Below are positions 8,636 to 18,984 of a stretch of 64,000 nt of DNA, in pieces (position 1 is the first letter of the stretch; each line of letters begins with the position of its first letter). Source of the DNA: Corynebacterium sp. 21KM1197 (lineage in GTDB: Bacteria > Actinomycetota > Actinomycetes > Mycobacteriales > Mycobacteriaceae); assembly GCF_033783015.1 (NCBI RefSeq), contig NZ_CP123907.1, positions 806,001 through 870,000 on the forward strand, given 5' to 3'. The notes under the pieces were generated by a model. The model was given only the letters and a program-made list of their open reading frames with translations, was not told the origin of the DNA and did not search any database. Position numbers and translations under genes: made by a program.

Positions 8636-10063
8636 ATGTCCGCACCCGCTATCGACGCCCCCCGCGTTGCCACCGTGGTCACCGCCGCGCGCGAAGCCTT
8701 TGACTCCGGGGTCAATGCCACGCTGGAACAGCGCCGCGCCCACCTGATCGCGCTTAGAAAACTGCTTAGCGAGAACCGGGCGGAACTGGTGCGAGCACTG
8801 GCGGTGGACCTCGGGAAACCGGAACGAGAGTCCGCGCTTAACGAGATTGATCCCCTCATCGGGGAGATCACCGCCACCCTGCGGAACCTCAAGCGTTGGC
8901 TGCGCCCGGAGCGGCTTCCCCTGCCCCTGGTATTTCGCCCCGCGCGTGCCCGCATGGTGCGCGAGCCGCTGGGCACCATTCTGATCATCTCCCCGTGGAA
9001 CTACCCCCTCACGCTCACCCTCATGCCCCTGGTGGGCGCGCTGGCCGCAGGCAACACCGCCGTGCTCAAGCCCGCCCCGGAATCCGAGGCCACGGCGGCG
9101 GCGCTGGCCCGGCTGGTACCTCGGTACTTTTCCGATGGCACCGTGCAGGTGCTCACCGGCCCCATCGAAGTGTCCACCGAGGTGCTCACGCACCGCTTCG
9201 ACCACATCGTGTTCACCGGCTCCGGGCGGGTGGGGCGCATCGTGATGGAGGCTGCCGCCAAGCACCTCACCCCGGTGACCCTGGAACTGGGCGGAAAATC
9301 ACCCGTGTGGGTGGATGAGAGCGCAGACCTCAAGGACGCGGCGCACCGCCTGGTGTGGGCCAAGTACACCAACGCCGGGCAAACCTGCGTGGCTCCGGAT
9401 TACGTGATGATGCCCCCGCATCTCATCGCGGAGTTCACCCGGCACCTTGCGGCGGTGATCCGCTCCTTTTATGGCGAGCAACCCCTGCGCAGCGAGCGCT
9501 ACGCCCGGATCGTGCACCAGCGGCGCTTTGACCGCTTGGTGGAATTGCTCGATCAGGCGCCGATCCTGCACGGCGGCGGGTATGACCGCGAGGCACTGCG
9601 GATAGAACCCACCATCGTGGACGCCAGCGGGTGGAATAGGGTGCTCTCCGAGGGGGCGGACGTGCCGCTGCTGAGCGAGGAAATCTTTGGCCCCATCCTG
9701 CCCATCGTGGGGGTGAACACTCCCCGCGAGGCCGTGAACATCATCAACTCCTGGGATAAGCCCCTGGCCCTGTACACATTTGGCTCCGATACCGCCGTGC
9801 AGGAACTCTTTGAGCAGGAGACCTCCTCTGGGGCGATCGTGCACAACGGGGCTGTGGTGCACGTCGGCGTGGGCAGCCTGCCCTTTGGCGGGATTGGTCC
9901 CTCCGGCATGGGGGCGTATCACGGCCGCTATTCCATCGAGACGTTCAGCCACGATAAGCCGGTGCTATCGCTGCCGGTGTGGATTAATCCCGTGAAACTC
10001 ATCTCCCCGAATACGCCGAACGCGGTGATCAAGGCCGTGAGGTTTATGCAGCGGCGAGGATAG
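8636..10063 (+). CDS. Aldehyde dehydrogenase family protein
   Basis: A 475-residue NAD(P)-dependent aldehyde dehydrogenase of the shorter class-3-like type. It has the PWNYPLTLTLMPLVGALAAGN cofactor segment, the FTGSGRVGR dinucleotide loop, the general-base Glu in TLELGGKSPVWV and the nucleophile Cys in NAGQTCVAPDYV. The short C-terminal region (PFGGIGPSGMGAYHG...FSHDKPVL) is typical of fatty or aromatic aldehyde enzymes. GAGGAGGG six bases before the ATG at 8636 fixes the start. It is divergent from the tetR-MFS unit. The substrate is not evident. Confidence 0.93.
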   Translation: MSAPAIDAPRVATVVTAAREAFDSGVNATLEQRRAHLIALRKLLSENRAELVRALAVDLGKPERESALNEIDPLIGEITATLRNLKRWLRPERLPLPLVFRPARARMVREPLGTILIISPWNYPLTLTLMPLVGALAAGNTAVLKPAPESEATAAALARLVPRYFSDGTVQVLTGPIEVSTEVLTHRFDHIVFTGSGRVGRIVMEAAAKHLTPVTLELGGKSPVWVDESADLKDAAHRLVWAKYTNAGQTCVAPDYVMMPPHLIAEFTRHLAAVIRSFYGEQPLRSERYARIVHQRRFDRLVELLDQAPILHGGGYDREALRIEPTIVDASGWNRVLSEGADVPLLSEEIFGPILPIVGVNTPREAVNIINSWDKPLALYTFGSDTAVQELFEQETSSGAIVHNGAVVHVGVGSLPFGGIGPSGMGAYHGRYSIETFSHDKPVLSLPVWINPVKLISPNTPNAVIKAVRFMQRRG

Positions 10064-10087
10064 GGGTTCCAAGGGAAGCATAAAAAT

Positions 10088-10131
10088 GATCCCGGTTGCC
10101 TGACCCAATGTGGGACCAGGCAACCGGGATC
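10088..10131. terminator. Bidirectional terminator between aldehyde dehydrogenase and fum
   Basis: A perfect 15-base inverted repeat, GATCCCGGTTGCCTG / CAGGCAACCGGGATC, lies between two convergent genes, with A and T runs on the outer sides. Confidence 0.9.
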
Positions 10132-10144
10132 GTTGGTTTTGCTC

Positions 10145-11545
10145 TTAGCGCTTATCGCGGTCCGTGTTGGCCATCGCCAGCACGTCCAGGCGCTTATCTA
10201 GCTCTTCCTCGGTGAGGTTCTCGCCGTCCACAAAGCCCAGGTCGATCACGGCCTCGCGGATGGTGATCTCCTTGGCCAGGGCGTGCTTGGCCACCTTGGC
10301 GGCGGCCTCGTACCCGATCGCGGAGTTCAGCGGGGTGACGATGGAGGGGGAGGACTCCGCCAGCGTCTTCATGCGCTCCTCGTTCGGCTCGATGCCATCC
10401 ACCAGGCGCTCGGCAAACACTCGCGCGGTGTTGGCCAGCAGGCGGGAGGATTCCAGCACGTTGCGGGCCATCATTGGAATGAACACGTTGAGTTCAAACT
10501 GGCCCTGGGTGCCGCCGAAGGCAATGGCGGCGTCATTGCCGATCACCTGGGCGGACACCTGGGTGGCCGTCTCGCACAGCACCGGGTTCACCTTGCCCGG
10601 CATGATGGAGGAACCCGGCTGAAGATCGGGCAGGCGGATCTCCGCCAGGCCGGTCAGCGGGCCAGAGCCCATGAGGCGAATATCGTTGGCGATCTTGTAC
10701 AGGGAGACGGCCACGGTACGCATGGCCCCGGAGTACTCCACCAGGGCGTCGCGCGCAGCCTGGGCCTCAAAGTGATCGCGGGCCTCGCTCAGGTCCTCCA
10801 GGCCGGTCAGGGAACGCAGTTCCTCGGTGACCTTGGCGCCAAAGTCCGCGGAAGTGTTGATGCCGGTTCCGGCGGCGGTGCCGCCGATGGCCAGCTCGCC
10901 CAGGCGAGGCAGGGTGGCCTCCACGCGCTCGATCCCGGCCTCGATCTGGCGGGCGTAGCCGCCGAACTCCTGGCCCAGGGTTACGGGCACCGCGTCCATG
11001 AGGTGCGTGCGGCCGGACTTGACCACGGACTTCCACTCGGCGGCCTTGGCGGCCAGGGAATCGCGCAGCACCTTCAGGCCGGGAATGAGGTCCTTCACGG
11101 CGGCCTCGGTGGAGGCCACGTGGGTGGCGGTGGGGAAAGTGTCGTTGGAGGACTGCCCCATGTTCACGTGGTCATTGGGGTGAACCTCCACGCCGGCGGC
11201 CTTGGCCAGGGAGGCGATGACCTCGTTGGTGTTCATATTGGAGGAGGTGCCGGAGCCGGTCTGGAACACGTCGATGGGGAACTGATCGTCGTGCTTGCCC
11301 GCCGCGATCTCCTTGGCGGCGGCGATGATGGCATCGGCCTTCTCGGCGTCGAGAGCCCCGGAATCCTTGTTCACCTGGGCGCAGGCGGCCTTGAGCAGGC
11401 CCATCGCGCGGATCTGGGCGGCCTCCAGGCCGCGACCGGAGATGGGGAAGTTCTCCACGGCGCGCTGGGTCTGGGCGCGCCACAGGGCGTCCACGGGTAC
11501 CTTGACCTCGCCCATCGTGTCATACTCAATGCGGTATTCGGTCAT
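10145..11545 (-). CDS. fum: Fumarate hydratase, class II
   Basis: A 466-residue iron-independent fumarase of the aspartase/fumarase superfamily. It interconverts fumarate and malate in the TCA cycle. It carries the substrate loop [14 protein letters not shown], the [13 protein letters not shown] motif, the [19 protein letters not shown] catalytic stretch and the signature [12 protein letters not shown] chose the [10 protein letters not shown] start at 11545, because four extra upstream residues to 11557 are not conserved. It lies 111 bases downstream of glpX on the same strand, an arrangement common in corynebacteria. Confidence 0.97.
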   Translation of the reverse strand: MTEYRIEYDTMGEVKVPVDALWRAQTQRAVENFPISGRGLEAAQIRAMGLLKAACAQVNKDSGALDAEKADAIIAAAKEIAAGKHDDQFPIDVFQTGSGTSSNMNTNEVIASLAKAAGVEVHPNDHVNMGQSSNDTFPTATHVASTEAAVKDLIPGLKVLRDSLAAKAAEWKSVVKSGRTHLMDAVPVTLGQEFGGYARQIEAGIERVEATLPRLGELAIGGTAAGTGINTSADFGAKVTEELRSLTGLEDLSEARDHFEAQAARDALVEYSGAMRTVAVSLYKIANDIRLMGSGPLTGLAEIRLPDLQPGSSIMPGKVNPVLCETATQVSAQVIGNDAAIAFGGTQGQFELNVFIPMMARNVLESSRLLANTARVFAERLVDGIEPNEERMKTLAESSPSIVTPLNSAIGYEAAAKVAKHALAKEITIREAVIDLGFVDGENLTEEELDKRLDVLAMANTDRDKR

Positions 11546-11656
11546 GTTTGCTATCACCTTTACTTCTTGCGTGCGTTAGTCCATATTCCAGTATGGCGCA
11601 TAAGCGCTACCGGGGTGGGTGTGATCCTCGCCTCAAAGCCCCTGGAGGGGCCGTTC

Positions 11657-12688
11657 TCAGAGGCCGGAGGCGTAGTCCACGGCGGAATACTCCTGGAGCT
11701 TGGAGAGCTGGTGCCGGGACTCGATGTAGCGCAGGGTGCCGGACTTGGAGCGCATGACCAGGGAGCGGGTGGTGGCGCCGTTGCTGCGGTAGGTCACCCC
11801 GCGCAGCATGTCACCGTTGGTCACGCCGGTGGCGGCGAAGTAGCAGTTATCCGAGCGCACCAGGTCATTGGTACCCAGCACCTGGCCGAGCTTATGCCCG
11901 GCGGCGATGGCACGGCCCTTTTCCTCGTCGTTACGCGGGGCCAGCATGCCCTGGATCTCCCCGCCCATGCACTTCATGGCGCAGGCGGCGATGATCCCCT
12001 CGGGGGTGCCGCCGGTGCCCATCATGATGTCCACGGAGTTGGCCACGTCGTCCTGGGCGGCGGCCACGGCACCGGCCACGTCGCCATCGGAGATGAGGCG
12101 CACCTTGGCCCCGGCGCGGCGAATCTCCGCGATGAGGTCCGTGTGGCGGGGACGATCCAGCACCACCACGGTGACCTCGGAGGGGTGAAGCCCCTTGGCC
12201 TTGGCCACGGCGTTGATGTTGTGGCCCACGGGGGCCTCGATGTCGATCTTCCCGGCTGCCTCGGGACCCACGGCGATCTTGCGCATGTAGAACACCTCGG
12301 AGGGGTCGTACATGGAGCCGCGCTCGGCGGCGGCGATCACGGAGATGGCGTTGGGGCGGCCCTCGGCCATGAGCGTGGTGCCGTCCACGGGGTCCACCGC
12401 GATGTCCACCTCCGCGCCAAAGCCGGTACCCACGTGCTCGCCGTTGAAGAGCATGGGGGCCTCGTCCTTTTCACCCTCTCCGATGACCACCACGCCGTTC
12501 ATGTTCACGGAGTTGATGAGTTCGCGCATGGCGTCCACGGCGGCGCCATCGCCCTCGTTCTTCATGCCACGGCCCACCCACCGGCCGGAGGCCAGCGCCG
12601 CCGCCTCGGTCACCCGGACCAGTTCCATGGCGAGGTTGCGATCAGGCCCCTCGATGTTCTTCTGGTTTTCTGGACGGCTTTCATTCAT
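11657..12688 (-). CDS. glpX: Fructose-1,6-bisphosphatase, class II
   Basis: A 343-residue GlpX enzyme that removes the 1-phosphate from fructose-1,6-bisphosphate, the committed step of gluconeogenesis. The inositol-phosphatase-fold metal motifs are visible: [32 protein letters not shown] and [14 protein letters not shown]. It is the main FBPase of many actinobacteria, so this gene and the malate synthase at 61536 would both be needed for growth on acetate. GGAGG upstream supports the MNESRPEN start. Confidence 0.97.
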   Translation of the reverse strand: MNESRPENQKNIEGPDRNLAMELVRVTEAAALASGRWVGRGMKNEGDGAAVDAMRELINSVNMNGVVVIGEGEKDEAPMLFNGEHVGTGFGAEVDIAVDPVDGTTLMAEGRPNAISVIAAAERGSMYDPSEVFYMRKIAVGPEAAGKIDIEAPVGHNINAVAKAKGLHPSEVTVVVLDRPRHTDLIAEIRRAGAKVRLISDGDVAGAVAAAQDDVANSVDIMMGTGGTPEGIIAACAMKCMGGEIQGMLAPRNDEEKGRAIAAGHKLGQVLGTNDLVRSDNCYFAATGVTNGDMLRGVTYRSNGATTRSLVMRSKSGTLRYIESRHQLSKLQEYSAVDYASGL

Positions 12689-12887
12689 CTGTACTGCGGC
12701 CTCCTGTGGGGCAATGTACTACCAAGGAACTCCTACATTGTTGCACTATGGGGGCGGAACCCGGACATATTGCACCCATATGAGGGTAATGGCGCGTACT
12801 TTTCCTGCGCTTTTTGGGGCTGGTGGCGCGCGGCGATGCGGGCGATGGGTTTCGGCGCGCGGCGGGGTTAGTGCGATACTGGGGCGC

Positions 12888-13517
12888 GTGGCAGAAAAAC
12901 CAAGGCTCTTCCAGGACAGCCGAGACATGATTCTTTCCCTCGGCGCCATCGTGGTGATGATGGTGGTGGGGGTGGGAGCCACGGGTCTGTGCACCTTTGA
13001 CCCCGGCAACCCGGAAAACGGCCCGGTGCCCACGGCGGACGCCCCGGCCTTTTTGAACATGGAGGCCGCCGGTGCCTCCTATCCGGTGCGCCTGCCGGAG
13101 GTTCCGGAGGGCTGGACGGCCAACTCCGCGCGCCGCGCCGCCGTGGGCGGGCAGCCCTCCCCGACGGTGGGATACATCACCGATAAGGAGGGGTACCTGC
13201 AACTCACCCAGACCGATCTTCCCGTGGCCGAGGCGGTGCGCGGCTACGACGGCGAGGTGCGCGATCGGGATCAAACTATCGACGTCGCCGGTACACCTAC
13301 CGAGGTGTACACCTCCCCGGATCGGGAGGTGCGCGACCTGTGGGTGGCCGACCTGGGTGACGCGCGCCTGCTGATCAGCGGCGCGGCCACCGAGGAGGAG
13401 TTCCGCACCCTGATCGAGGTCACGGCCAAGGCTCAGCCGTTGCGCTCGGCCTCGGGGGCTGCGGGGTCTGAAGGGCCTGTGGGGGCGGCGTCGGCAGTAG
13501 AAACGGAACCGCGCTGA
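12888..13517 (+). CDS. DUF4245 domain-containing membrane protein
   Basis: A 209-residue protein. A short cytoplasmic start ([16 protein letters not shown]) precedes one transmembrane segment ([18 protein letters not shown]). The outside domain is of the DUF4245 type, with [22 protein letters not shown] and later [18 protein letters not shown]. The function is unknown; the gene is conserved next to glpX in actinobacteria. I chose the GTG at 12888. Its last 85 bases overlap the 3' end of the convergent xseB gene, an unusually long tail-to-tail overlap. Confidence 0.85.
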   Translation: MAEKPRLFQDSRDMILSLGAIVVMMVVGVGATGLCTFDPGNPENGPVPTADAPAFLNMEAAGASYPVRLPEVPEGWTANSARRAAVGGQPSPTVGYITDKEGYLQLTQTDLPVAEAVRGYDGEVRDRDQTIDVAGTPTEVYTSPDREVRDLWVADLGDARLLISGAATEEEFRTLIEVTAKAQPLRSASGAAGSEGPVGAASAVETEPR

Positions 13518-13747
13518 GCCAGCGCCTCCTCCACCTTGGCCGAGGCCCGGGCGAGGTGTTCCTCGCAGCGGGCAGCCAGCGCCTCGCCGCGCTCCCAGTA
13601 GGCCAAGGACTCATCGAGCCCCATCTGCCCGAGTTCGAGGATCTTGACCACTTCCACCAACTCATCGCGGGCCTGCTCGTAGCTTAGGGAGGACACCTCG
13701 GGGAGTTCAGCGGCCTGGCCGCTGCCAAAGGTATCGGGGTTGCTCAT
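13433..13747 (-). CDS. xseB: Exodeoxyribonuclease VII small subunit
   Basis: A 104-residue protein whose centre is the XseB fold: [46 protein letters not shown]. Six XseB-type subunits bind the large subunit in Exo VII, which degrades single-stranded DNA from both ends. The C-terminal 30 residues ([19 protein letters not shown] and onward) are low-complexity and fall where the gene overlaps DUF4245. AGGAGCAGGAAG before the ATG at 13747 supports the start. xseA lies 10 bases upstream on the same strand. Confidence 0.93.
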   Translation of the reverse strand: MSNPDTFGSGQAAELPEVSSLSYEQARDELVEVVKILELGQMGLDESLAYWERGEALAARCEEHLARASAKVEEALAQRGSVSTADAAPTGPSDPAAPEAERNG

Positions 13748-13757
13748 CTTCCTGCTC

Positions 13758-14999
13758 CTAGTTCGCGGGGGTGGTGGACATTCCGGCGGCGGTGATCGAG
13801 CCATCGGCCACGCGGATACGCAACTGGCTGCCGGGCGGCGATTGCTCGATGGTGGTGACCACCTGGGCCTCGGAGCCATCGCGGGGAAGAACCTGCACCA
13901 CAGCATAACCGCGCGCCAGCGTGGCCGAGGGCCCCAGCGCGGAGACCTGCGCGCGCAGCGCCGCCACCCGGGATTGCTCCGTGCTTAGCAGGTGGGTGAC
14001 GTCTCGCCGCATGGTGCTTAAGGCCCGCTGGATTTCCTCGCGGCGCCGCTCAATGGGGGTGGCGGGATCCGCCAGCACCGGGCGCGAGCGCACCTGGTGG
14101 AGGCGTTCTTGCTCCCGACGCACCCAGGCCCGCAGCGCGGCGGCCGAGCGCGCGCGCAACTCCGCGAGCAGGGCGCGCTGCTCGGCCACGTCCGGCACCA
14201 CTCGCTTGGCGGCGTCCGTGGGGGTGGCGGCGCGCAGATCCGCCACGTTATCCAGCACCGGGGTATCCGGCTCGTGCCCGATCGCGGAGACCACCGGGGT
14301 GCGCGCGGCGGCTACCGCGCGCTGCAAGGCTTCCTCGGAGAAGGGCAGCAGATCTTCCACCGAGCCGCCGCCGCGCGCGATGATGATGACGTCCACCTCG
14401 GGGTCCGAGTCCAGGGCGTGCAGCGCCTCGATGATCTCCGGTACCGCGTTCGCCCCCTGCACGGCGGTGTTGATGACCCGAAAGTCCACCTCGGGCCAGC
14501 GATCGCGTGCCACGGAGAGGACGTCGCGCTCCGCGGCGGAGCCGCGCCCGGTAATCAGGCCCACGCGGTTGGGGAGGAAGGGGAGGGGGAGTTTGCGGGA
14601 GGCGTCGAAAAGCCCCTCGGCGGCCAGCGCGCGGCGCAGGTGCTCGATGCGGGCGAGGAGCTCGCCCACGCCCACGTGGCGGATCTCCGTGGCCCAGAGG
14701 GAAAAGGAACCGCGCCCGGCATAAAAGGCCGGCTTGCCGTAGACCACCACGCGATCGCCGTCCTTGAGCGGGGAGGGGGCATCGCGCAGCAGGGAGGTGG
14801 GGCAGGTGAGTTGGACGGAGGCCTCCGCCTGGGTATCGCGCAGGGTGAGGTAGGAGAGCTTCCAGGTGGGCTTCATGTTCACCTGGGTGAGTTGCCCCTC
14901 CACCCAGATATGGCCCAGGCGCTCGATCCAGCCCTTGACCATTGCATTGACCTCGCGCACCGGCAACGGGGCCTGGGCGGTGGTGACGGTTTTAGCCAT
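13758..14999 (-). CDS. xseA: Exodeoxyribonuclease VII large subunit
   Basis: A 413-residue catalytic subunit of Exo VII. The N-terminal OB fold ([29 protein letters not shown]) is followed by the nuclease domain, with [65 protein letters not shown] and a long coiled-coil region that docks XseB. The start MAKTVTTAQ at 14999 is chosen; a longer frame reaches 15104 but crosses the ispH promoter and start region. It is divergent from ispH, as in other actinobacteria. Confidence 0.96.
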   Translation of the reverse strand: MAKTVTTAQAPLPVREVNAMVKGWIERLGHIWVEGQLTQVNMKPTWKLSYLTLRDTQAEASVQLTCPTSLLRDAPSPLKDGDRVVVYGKPAFYAGRGSFSLWATEIRHVGVGELLARIEHLRRALAAEGLFDASRKLPLPFLPNRVGLITGRGSAAERDVLSVARDRWPEVDFRVINTAVQGANAVPEIIEALHALDSDPEVDVIIIARGGGSVEDLLPFSEEALQRAVAAARTPVVSAIGHEPDTPVLDNVADLRAATPTDAAKRVVPDVAEQRALLAELRARSAAALRAWVRREQERLHQVRSRPVLADPATPIERRREEIQRALSTMRRDVTHLLSTEQSRVAALRAQVSALGPSATLARGYAVVQVLPRDGSEAQVVTTIEQSPPGSQLRIRVADGSITAAGMSTTPAN

Positions 15000-15075
15000 G
15001 CGTTCCTTATGGTGGCGGACGGGGACGTTCACCCAGTCTATGCCCGCAGACCCGGCTTTGGATACTGTGGTCACC

Positions 15076-16041
15076 ATGACCGCGACCATGACAGACGGAG
15101 ACAAAAAGGTACTGCTCGCCGCCCCGCGCGGCTACTGCGCGGGCGTGGATCGCGCCGTGGAAACGGTGGAGCGGGCCTTAGAAAAGTACGGTGCCCCCGT
15201 CTACGTGCGCAAAGAGATCGTGCACAATCGCTACGTGGTGGATACCCTCTCCGAGCGCGGGGCCATCTTTGTGGAGGAGACCGACGAGGTCCCCGAGGAC
15301 TCCCACCTGGTATTTTCCGCCCACGGCGTGAGCCCCCAGGTGCGCGGGGAGGCCAAGGGCTTGCAGCTGAAAACTCTCGACGCCACCTGCCCCCTGGTGA
15401 CCAAGGTGCACAACGAGGTCAAGCGCTTTGCCCGCGACGGCTACCACATCCTGCTCATCGGTCACGAGGGCCACGAGGAGGTGGAGGGCACCGCGGGTGA
15501 GGCCCCCGAGGTCACGCACTTGGTGGACGGGCTGGACGGCGTGGACACCCTGCCGGACTTCCTGGACGAGGAAAAACTCATCTGGCTCTCCCAAACCACC
15601 CTCTCCGTGGACGAGACCATGCAGATCCGCGAGAAACTGCACCAGCGCTTCCCGCACCTCCAGGACCCGCCCAGCGACGATATTTGCTATGCCACCCAGA
15701 ACCGGCAGGTGGCCGTCAAGGCCATCGCGCAGCGCTGCCAACTGATGATCGTGGTGGGATCGCAGAACTCCTCCAACTCCAAGCGCCTGGTGGAGGTGGC
15801 CCTCCAACACGGCACCGAGGCCGCCTACCTGATCGACTACGCCAATCAGATCGAGGACTCCTGGTTTGACGGGGTAGATACCGTGGGCGTGACCTCCGGG
15901 GCCTCCGTGCCGGAGATCCTGGTGCGCGATGTGGTGGAGTCCTTGGCGCAGCGTGGGTACACCTCCGTGGAGGAGATCACCACCGCCAGCGAGAAGATTA
16001 CGTTTGCCCTGCCGAGGGATCTGCGACCGGCGCGGACATAA
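15076..16041 (+). CDS. ispH: 4-hydroxy-3-methylbut-2-enyl diphosphate reductase
   Basis: A 321-residue iron-sulfur enzyme (LytB) for the last step of the MEP isoprenoid pathway, making IPP and DMAPP from HMBPP. The three cluster cysteines are in [12 protein letters not shown] (Cys21), [11 protein letters not shown] and [11 protein letters not shown]. Substrate residues in [23 protein letters not shown] and the [10 protein letters not shown] motif are all present. The second ATG at 15088 is the alternative start. It ends upstream of a hairpin-repeat region and is convergent with the DUF6542 gene. Confidence 0.97.
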   Translation: MTATMTDGDKKVLLAAPRGYCAGVDRAVETVERALEKYGAPVYVRKEIVHNRYVVDTLSERGAIFVEETDEVPEDSHLVFSAHGVSPQVRGEAKGLQLKTLDATCPLVTKVHNEVKRFARDGYHILLIGHEGHEEVEGTAGEAPEVTHLVDGLDGVDTLPDFLDEEKLIWLSQTTLSVDETMQIREKLHQRFPHLQDPPSDDICYATQNRQVAVKAIAQRCQLMIVVGSQNSSNSKRLVEVALQHGTEAAYLIDYANQIEDSWFDGVDTVGVTSGASVPEILVRDVVESLAQRGYTSVEEITTASEKITFALPRDLRPART

Positions 16042-16139
16042 GTTCTGTTTTTTGGGGGGTGAGGCGGGGGAGTGCCCTGCCGCTGTGGCCTGGAGTGCTG
16101 CGGTGGCGGGGCTTTTTGGGTGTTTTTTGGGGCGGATGG

Positions 16140-16240
16140 GGTGCCCAGGCGTCACACAGTGGTGGGGAAGGGTACTTTCCTTTGGCTGTGGGACTGGTGT
16201 GATTCACTCCCGTCACACAGTGGCAGGGAAAAGTTCGCGG
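16140..16240. repeat. Two copies of a short hairpin-forming direct repeat
   Basis: Cores at 16151 and 16212 (61 bases apart) share GTCACACAGTGG followed by GGGAA. Ahead of the second copy, CTGGTGTGATTCACTCCCGTCACACAG folds as an imperfect hairpin (TGTGA / TCACA with a 10-base loop). The same unit recurs three times at 38085-38240. It lies between convergent ispH and DUF6542 genes, so it may help end transcription. Confidence 0.7.
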
Positions 16241-16292
16241 TAGGGCAGAAAAATACCCACCCTGGCTTTGGTTGGTGCCGGGTGGGGCTTTG

Positions 16293-17099
16293 TTAGCGAT
16301 CCCGCTGGGGGCGGGTGCGCCGGGCGTTGGGATAGTCCTCCCGGGGTTGGCCCGGATACGGGGAGCGGCGCTGTTCGTGGCGGGCCTCATGGCGGCCATG
16401 CGGTTGTTGCCGGTGGGAGTGCTGCCGGGAATGTTGAGTTGTGGAGGGGCGGGGCCGGGAGGACACCCGGGCGCGGTCCGAGGGCCAGGGGGAACCAGCG
16501 GGTTCCTCCGGGGGCGCCGCCGTGCGCGGCGGGCGCTGAGGCGTGCGATTGGTGGTGGCGCTGTACCTGGTACGCCGGGAGGCGGAGGTGGAATTGAGCC
16601 TGCTGACTGTCTCCTGATTGCGCTGCTCCGCCTTGGCGGTGCGTCGCCTAGATTCCGCCTCCTTTTTCTCCATCTCGGCGGCCTTGCGGCGTAACAAGGA
16701 TATTCGCAGAAAGGCGATGGCCGCGCTGCCCGAGGTGACGAGGAAGAGCACCGGGAAGAGTTGCAGCAGCGGGTAGACGGCCGTGACCAGCGCGGTGGTG
16801 GAAAACCCCGAGATATTGGGGCTGAGCGCGCGCCCGTTGAACCAAGCGGTGAGCACCGTGATCGCCGCAAAGGAGAGCGGAATGGAGGCCACGGTGATAA
16901 ATAGCCCGCGTACCTCCGTGAACAGAGCCACCACGAGGCTGGCCACCACAAAGAGAATGATGTACGGCGCGCCGATGGTGTGGTTAATCATGCTCAGCAG
17001 CAGCCCCGTGAGGAGCGCTACCAGCACGATAGACACGCCGGACCACGTGGGTAGCCCGGCGGCAAAATTGCCGGAGGCGTTGCGTGGTTGATGGGTCAT
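16293..17099 (-). CDS. DUF6542 membrane protein
   Basis: A 268-residue protein. The N-terminal half holds four hydrophobic helices (the first VSIVLVALLTGLLLSMI, the last LLQLFPVLFLVTSGSAAIAFL), matching the DUF6542 membrane domain common in corynebacteria and mycobacteria. A charged helix (RRKAAEMEKKEAESRRRTAKAEQ) and a disordered Arg/Pro/His-rich tail follow. The function is unknown. I chose MTHQPRN at 17099; an ATG at 17117 adds six residues. The gene sits directly downstream of the AI-2E family gene. Confidence 0.8.
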   Translation of the reverse strand: MTHQPRNASGNFAAGLPTWSGVSIVLVALLTGLLLSMINHTIGAPYIILFVVASLVVALFTEVRGLFITVASIPLSFAAITVLTAWFNGRALSPNISGFSTTALVTAVYPLLQLFPVLFLVTSGSAAIAFLRISLLRRKAAEMEKKEAESRRRTAKAEQRNQETVSRLNSTSASRRTRYSATTNRTPQRPPRTAAPPEEPAGSPWPSDRARVSSRPRPSTTQHSRQHSHRQQPHGRHEARHEQRRSPYPGQPREDYPNARRTRPQRDR

Positions 17100-17119
17100 A
17101 TGAGACACGTCGATCAATT

Positions 17120-18466
17120 CTAGCGCGCCGTTACATCATCAGAACTGTGGTATTGGGTACGCAGCGCCAAGCCACTCTCCACGCTCATCTCGCCCACGGC
17201 GATGCCCTCCTCGGTGACAAAGGGGACGTCGCTTAGCGATTTTTCGCCCGAGCGCAGCATGGTGACGTCCTGAAGATAGCGGAAGAGCACCGCGATCATG
17301 GCGGCGGCGGGCACGGCGAGGAACGCGCCGACGATACCGAAGAGGCTGCCGCCGATGGTCACGGAGACCAGGATAATCACCGGGTGCAGATTCATCGCGC
17401 GCGATTGCAGGATGGGGGAGAGGATATTGCCCTCCAACTGCTGCACCGCCACCACCACGACCAAGGTGGCCAGCGCCTGCGGCACACCCAGGGAGACTAG
17501 CGCGATGAGCACCGCCAGCGCGCCGGCGGTAAAGGCACCGATGATGGGAATGAACCCCGCCACGAAGGTAATCACGGCTAGGGCCAGTGCCATCGGTACC
17601 CCGATGATGATGAGGCCCAGGCCGATGAAGATCGCGTCCACCAGAGAGACCAAGGCCTGCGCCCGGATAAAGCCACCGAGGGTGCGCCAGGCACGCGTGA
17701 GCACCTCCGTGGCGTGCCACCCCTGACGCTGGCCCGCGACGTCGCGCACCCAGGGCAGGAAGCGGTGGCCGTCCTTGAGGAAGAAGAAGGTGAGCACCAG
17801 CACCACACCCAGGGTGACGGCTATCGACGTCACGGTGGATACACCCGAGAGAATCCCGCCCGCGATCGCCCCGGCCTGCTCCTGGAGCCAGGTGGCGGCC
17901 TCATTAATCACCACGTCCAACTCCGAGGAACCGATGTTGAGTGGGGGTTGCTCCAGCCAGAGGCGCAGGCGCTGGATGCCGTCGAAGGCCTGGAGATACA
18001 GCACGCCGGACTGGCGCACAATGTCCGGCGCGATGAACACAAAGACCGCGCCGATGAGGAGGAAAAAGGAGAGCAAAGTGAGCAAGGCCGCCAGGGCGGC
18101 GGGGACGCGATGGCGACGCAGCCAATTGGTGGGGCCGGATAGGACGGTGCATACGATGATCGCCAGGATCACCGGGAGGATGCCCTGCCAGAACTCTCGC
18201 AGAATGATCGACCCCACAAAGGCCGTGGCCACGATGATGAGCACCCGCAGGCACAGCCTGGCGGTGGTGCGCAGGGAATCGCTGACGACGACGGAGCGAT
18301 CCACCGGGGGCGGGGCCTGGGGGCCATCTTCCGGGGTTGCTGAGGTCTCTGAGGTTGTCGAGGGGGCCGGGGCGGGCGAGGGCGAGTCCGCGATGGGCCG
18401 CGAGACCCCGGTGGGTGTTTCTTGCGCCTCTACGTCTGCTGCTTCCTTATCCGTCACAGGAGCCAT
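17120..18466 (-). CDS. AI-2E family transporter
   Basis: A 448-residue polytopic protein of the AI-2 exporter superfamily (TqsA/YdiK/YhhT-like). An acidic, Pro/Ser-rich cytoplasmic N-terminus of about 75 residues precedes the membrane part. That part shows the family pattern: ILPVILAIIVCTVLSGP, SVTSIAVTLGVVLVLTFFFLKDG-type segments, GFIRAQALVSLVDAIFIGLGL, FIPIIGAFTAGALAVL and a final IVGAFLAVPAAAMIAVLF. The substrate is unknown; some relatives are Na+/H+ antiporters rather than AI-2 exporters. The start MAPVTDKEAAD is chosen over a longer His/Pro-rich frame to 18661. Confidence 0.85.
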   Translation of the reverse strand: MAPVTDKEAADVEAQETPTGVSRPIADSPSPAPAPSTTSETSATPEDGPQAPPPVDRSVVVSDSLRTTARLCLRVLIIVATAFVGSIILREFWQGILPVILAIIVCTVLSGPTNWLRRHRVPAALAALLTLLSFFLLIGAVFVFIAPDIVRQSGVLYLQAFDGIQRLRLWLEQPPLNIGSSELDVVINEAATWLQEQAGAIAGGILSGVSTVTSIAVTLGVVLVLTFFFLKDGHRFLPWVRDVAGQRQGWHATEVLTRAWRTLGGFIRAQALVSLVDAIFIGLGLIIIGVPMALALAVITFVAGFIPIIGAFTAGALAVLIALVSLGVPQALATLVVVVAVQQLEGNILSPILQSRAMNLHPVIILVSVTIGGSLFGIVGAFLAVPAAAMIAVLFRYLQDVTMLRSGEKSLSDVPFVTEEGIAVGEMSVESGLALRTQYHSSDDVTAR

Positions 18467-18564
18467 TTTGCCCGATGGGGGTGGAACGGGGCTAGTGGTT
18501 TTGTTCGAATGGGTGTGGTGGTGTGTTTGGGGCGACGGGGCGTGCTGTGGACTGTGGCGGTGGG

Positions 18565-18936
18565 TTAGCGGGCGATCTTGAGGGCGCTCTGAATGAGCGT
18601 GGCTTGCAGCGGCAGGCGGAGCAGGGAGATCGCGGCCTTGGTGTGAGACTGCGGCACCCACTGGCGGGCCATCTCGATATTGCCGGGGAACACGGCCACG
18701 AACAGCGCGGCTGCTGCCTTGGCCGCGTGCTTGCGGGTGGTGGGGTGACTGAGGCCCGCCGCGATGGCCAGTTCCGCCGCGCCGCTGAGATAGGTGGCTC
18801 GGCGGGCGGAACCCGGTACCCAGCCGGGCACGATCCGGTCGAAAGGCTGGGGCTTGAGGAAGTGAAGTACACCGGCACCGGCGAGAACGGCGGTGAGGGC
18901 GGGGCGGGAGAGAGTGAGGTTCATGGGGTTGCTCAT
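18565..18936 (-). CDS. DoxX-like membrane protein
   Basis: A 123-residue protein with four short hydrophobic segments and the DoxX-like pattern: AVLAGAGVLHFLKPQPFDRIVPGWVPGSARRATYLSGAAELAIAAGL, ending with LRLPLQATLIQSALKIA. Relatives are small membrane proteins sometimes tied to redox stress; no function is established here. Start at MSNPMNLTLS (18936), or the Met four codons later. It is divergent from the nucleotidyltransferase gene. Confidence 0.78.
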   Translation of the reverse strand: MSNPMNLTLSRPALTAVLAGAGVLHFLKPQPFDRIVPGWVPGSARRATYLSGAAELAIAAGLSHPTTRKHAAKAAAALFVAVFPGNIEMARQWVPQSHTKAAISLLRLPLQATLIQSALKIAR

Positions 18937-18984
18937 AGTGTTGAGGGTACTCGGGGTGCGAAGAATGATCGTAGGATGGGGAAA

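Noticed and set aside
10283..12871. An 862-codon open frame antisense to fum and glpX
   Set aside because: Gly/His/Val-rich composition typical of the reverse complement of high-GC3 genes; both opposite genes are certain enzymes.
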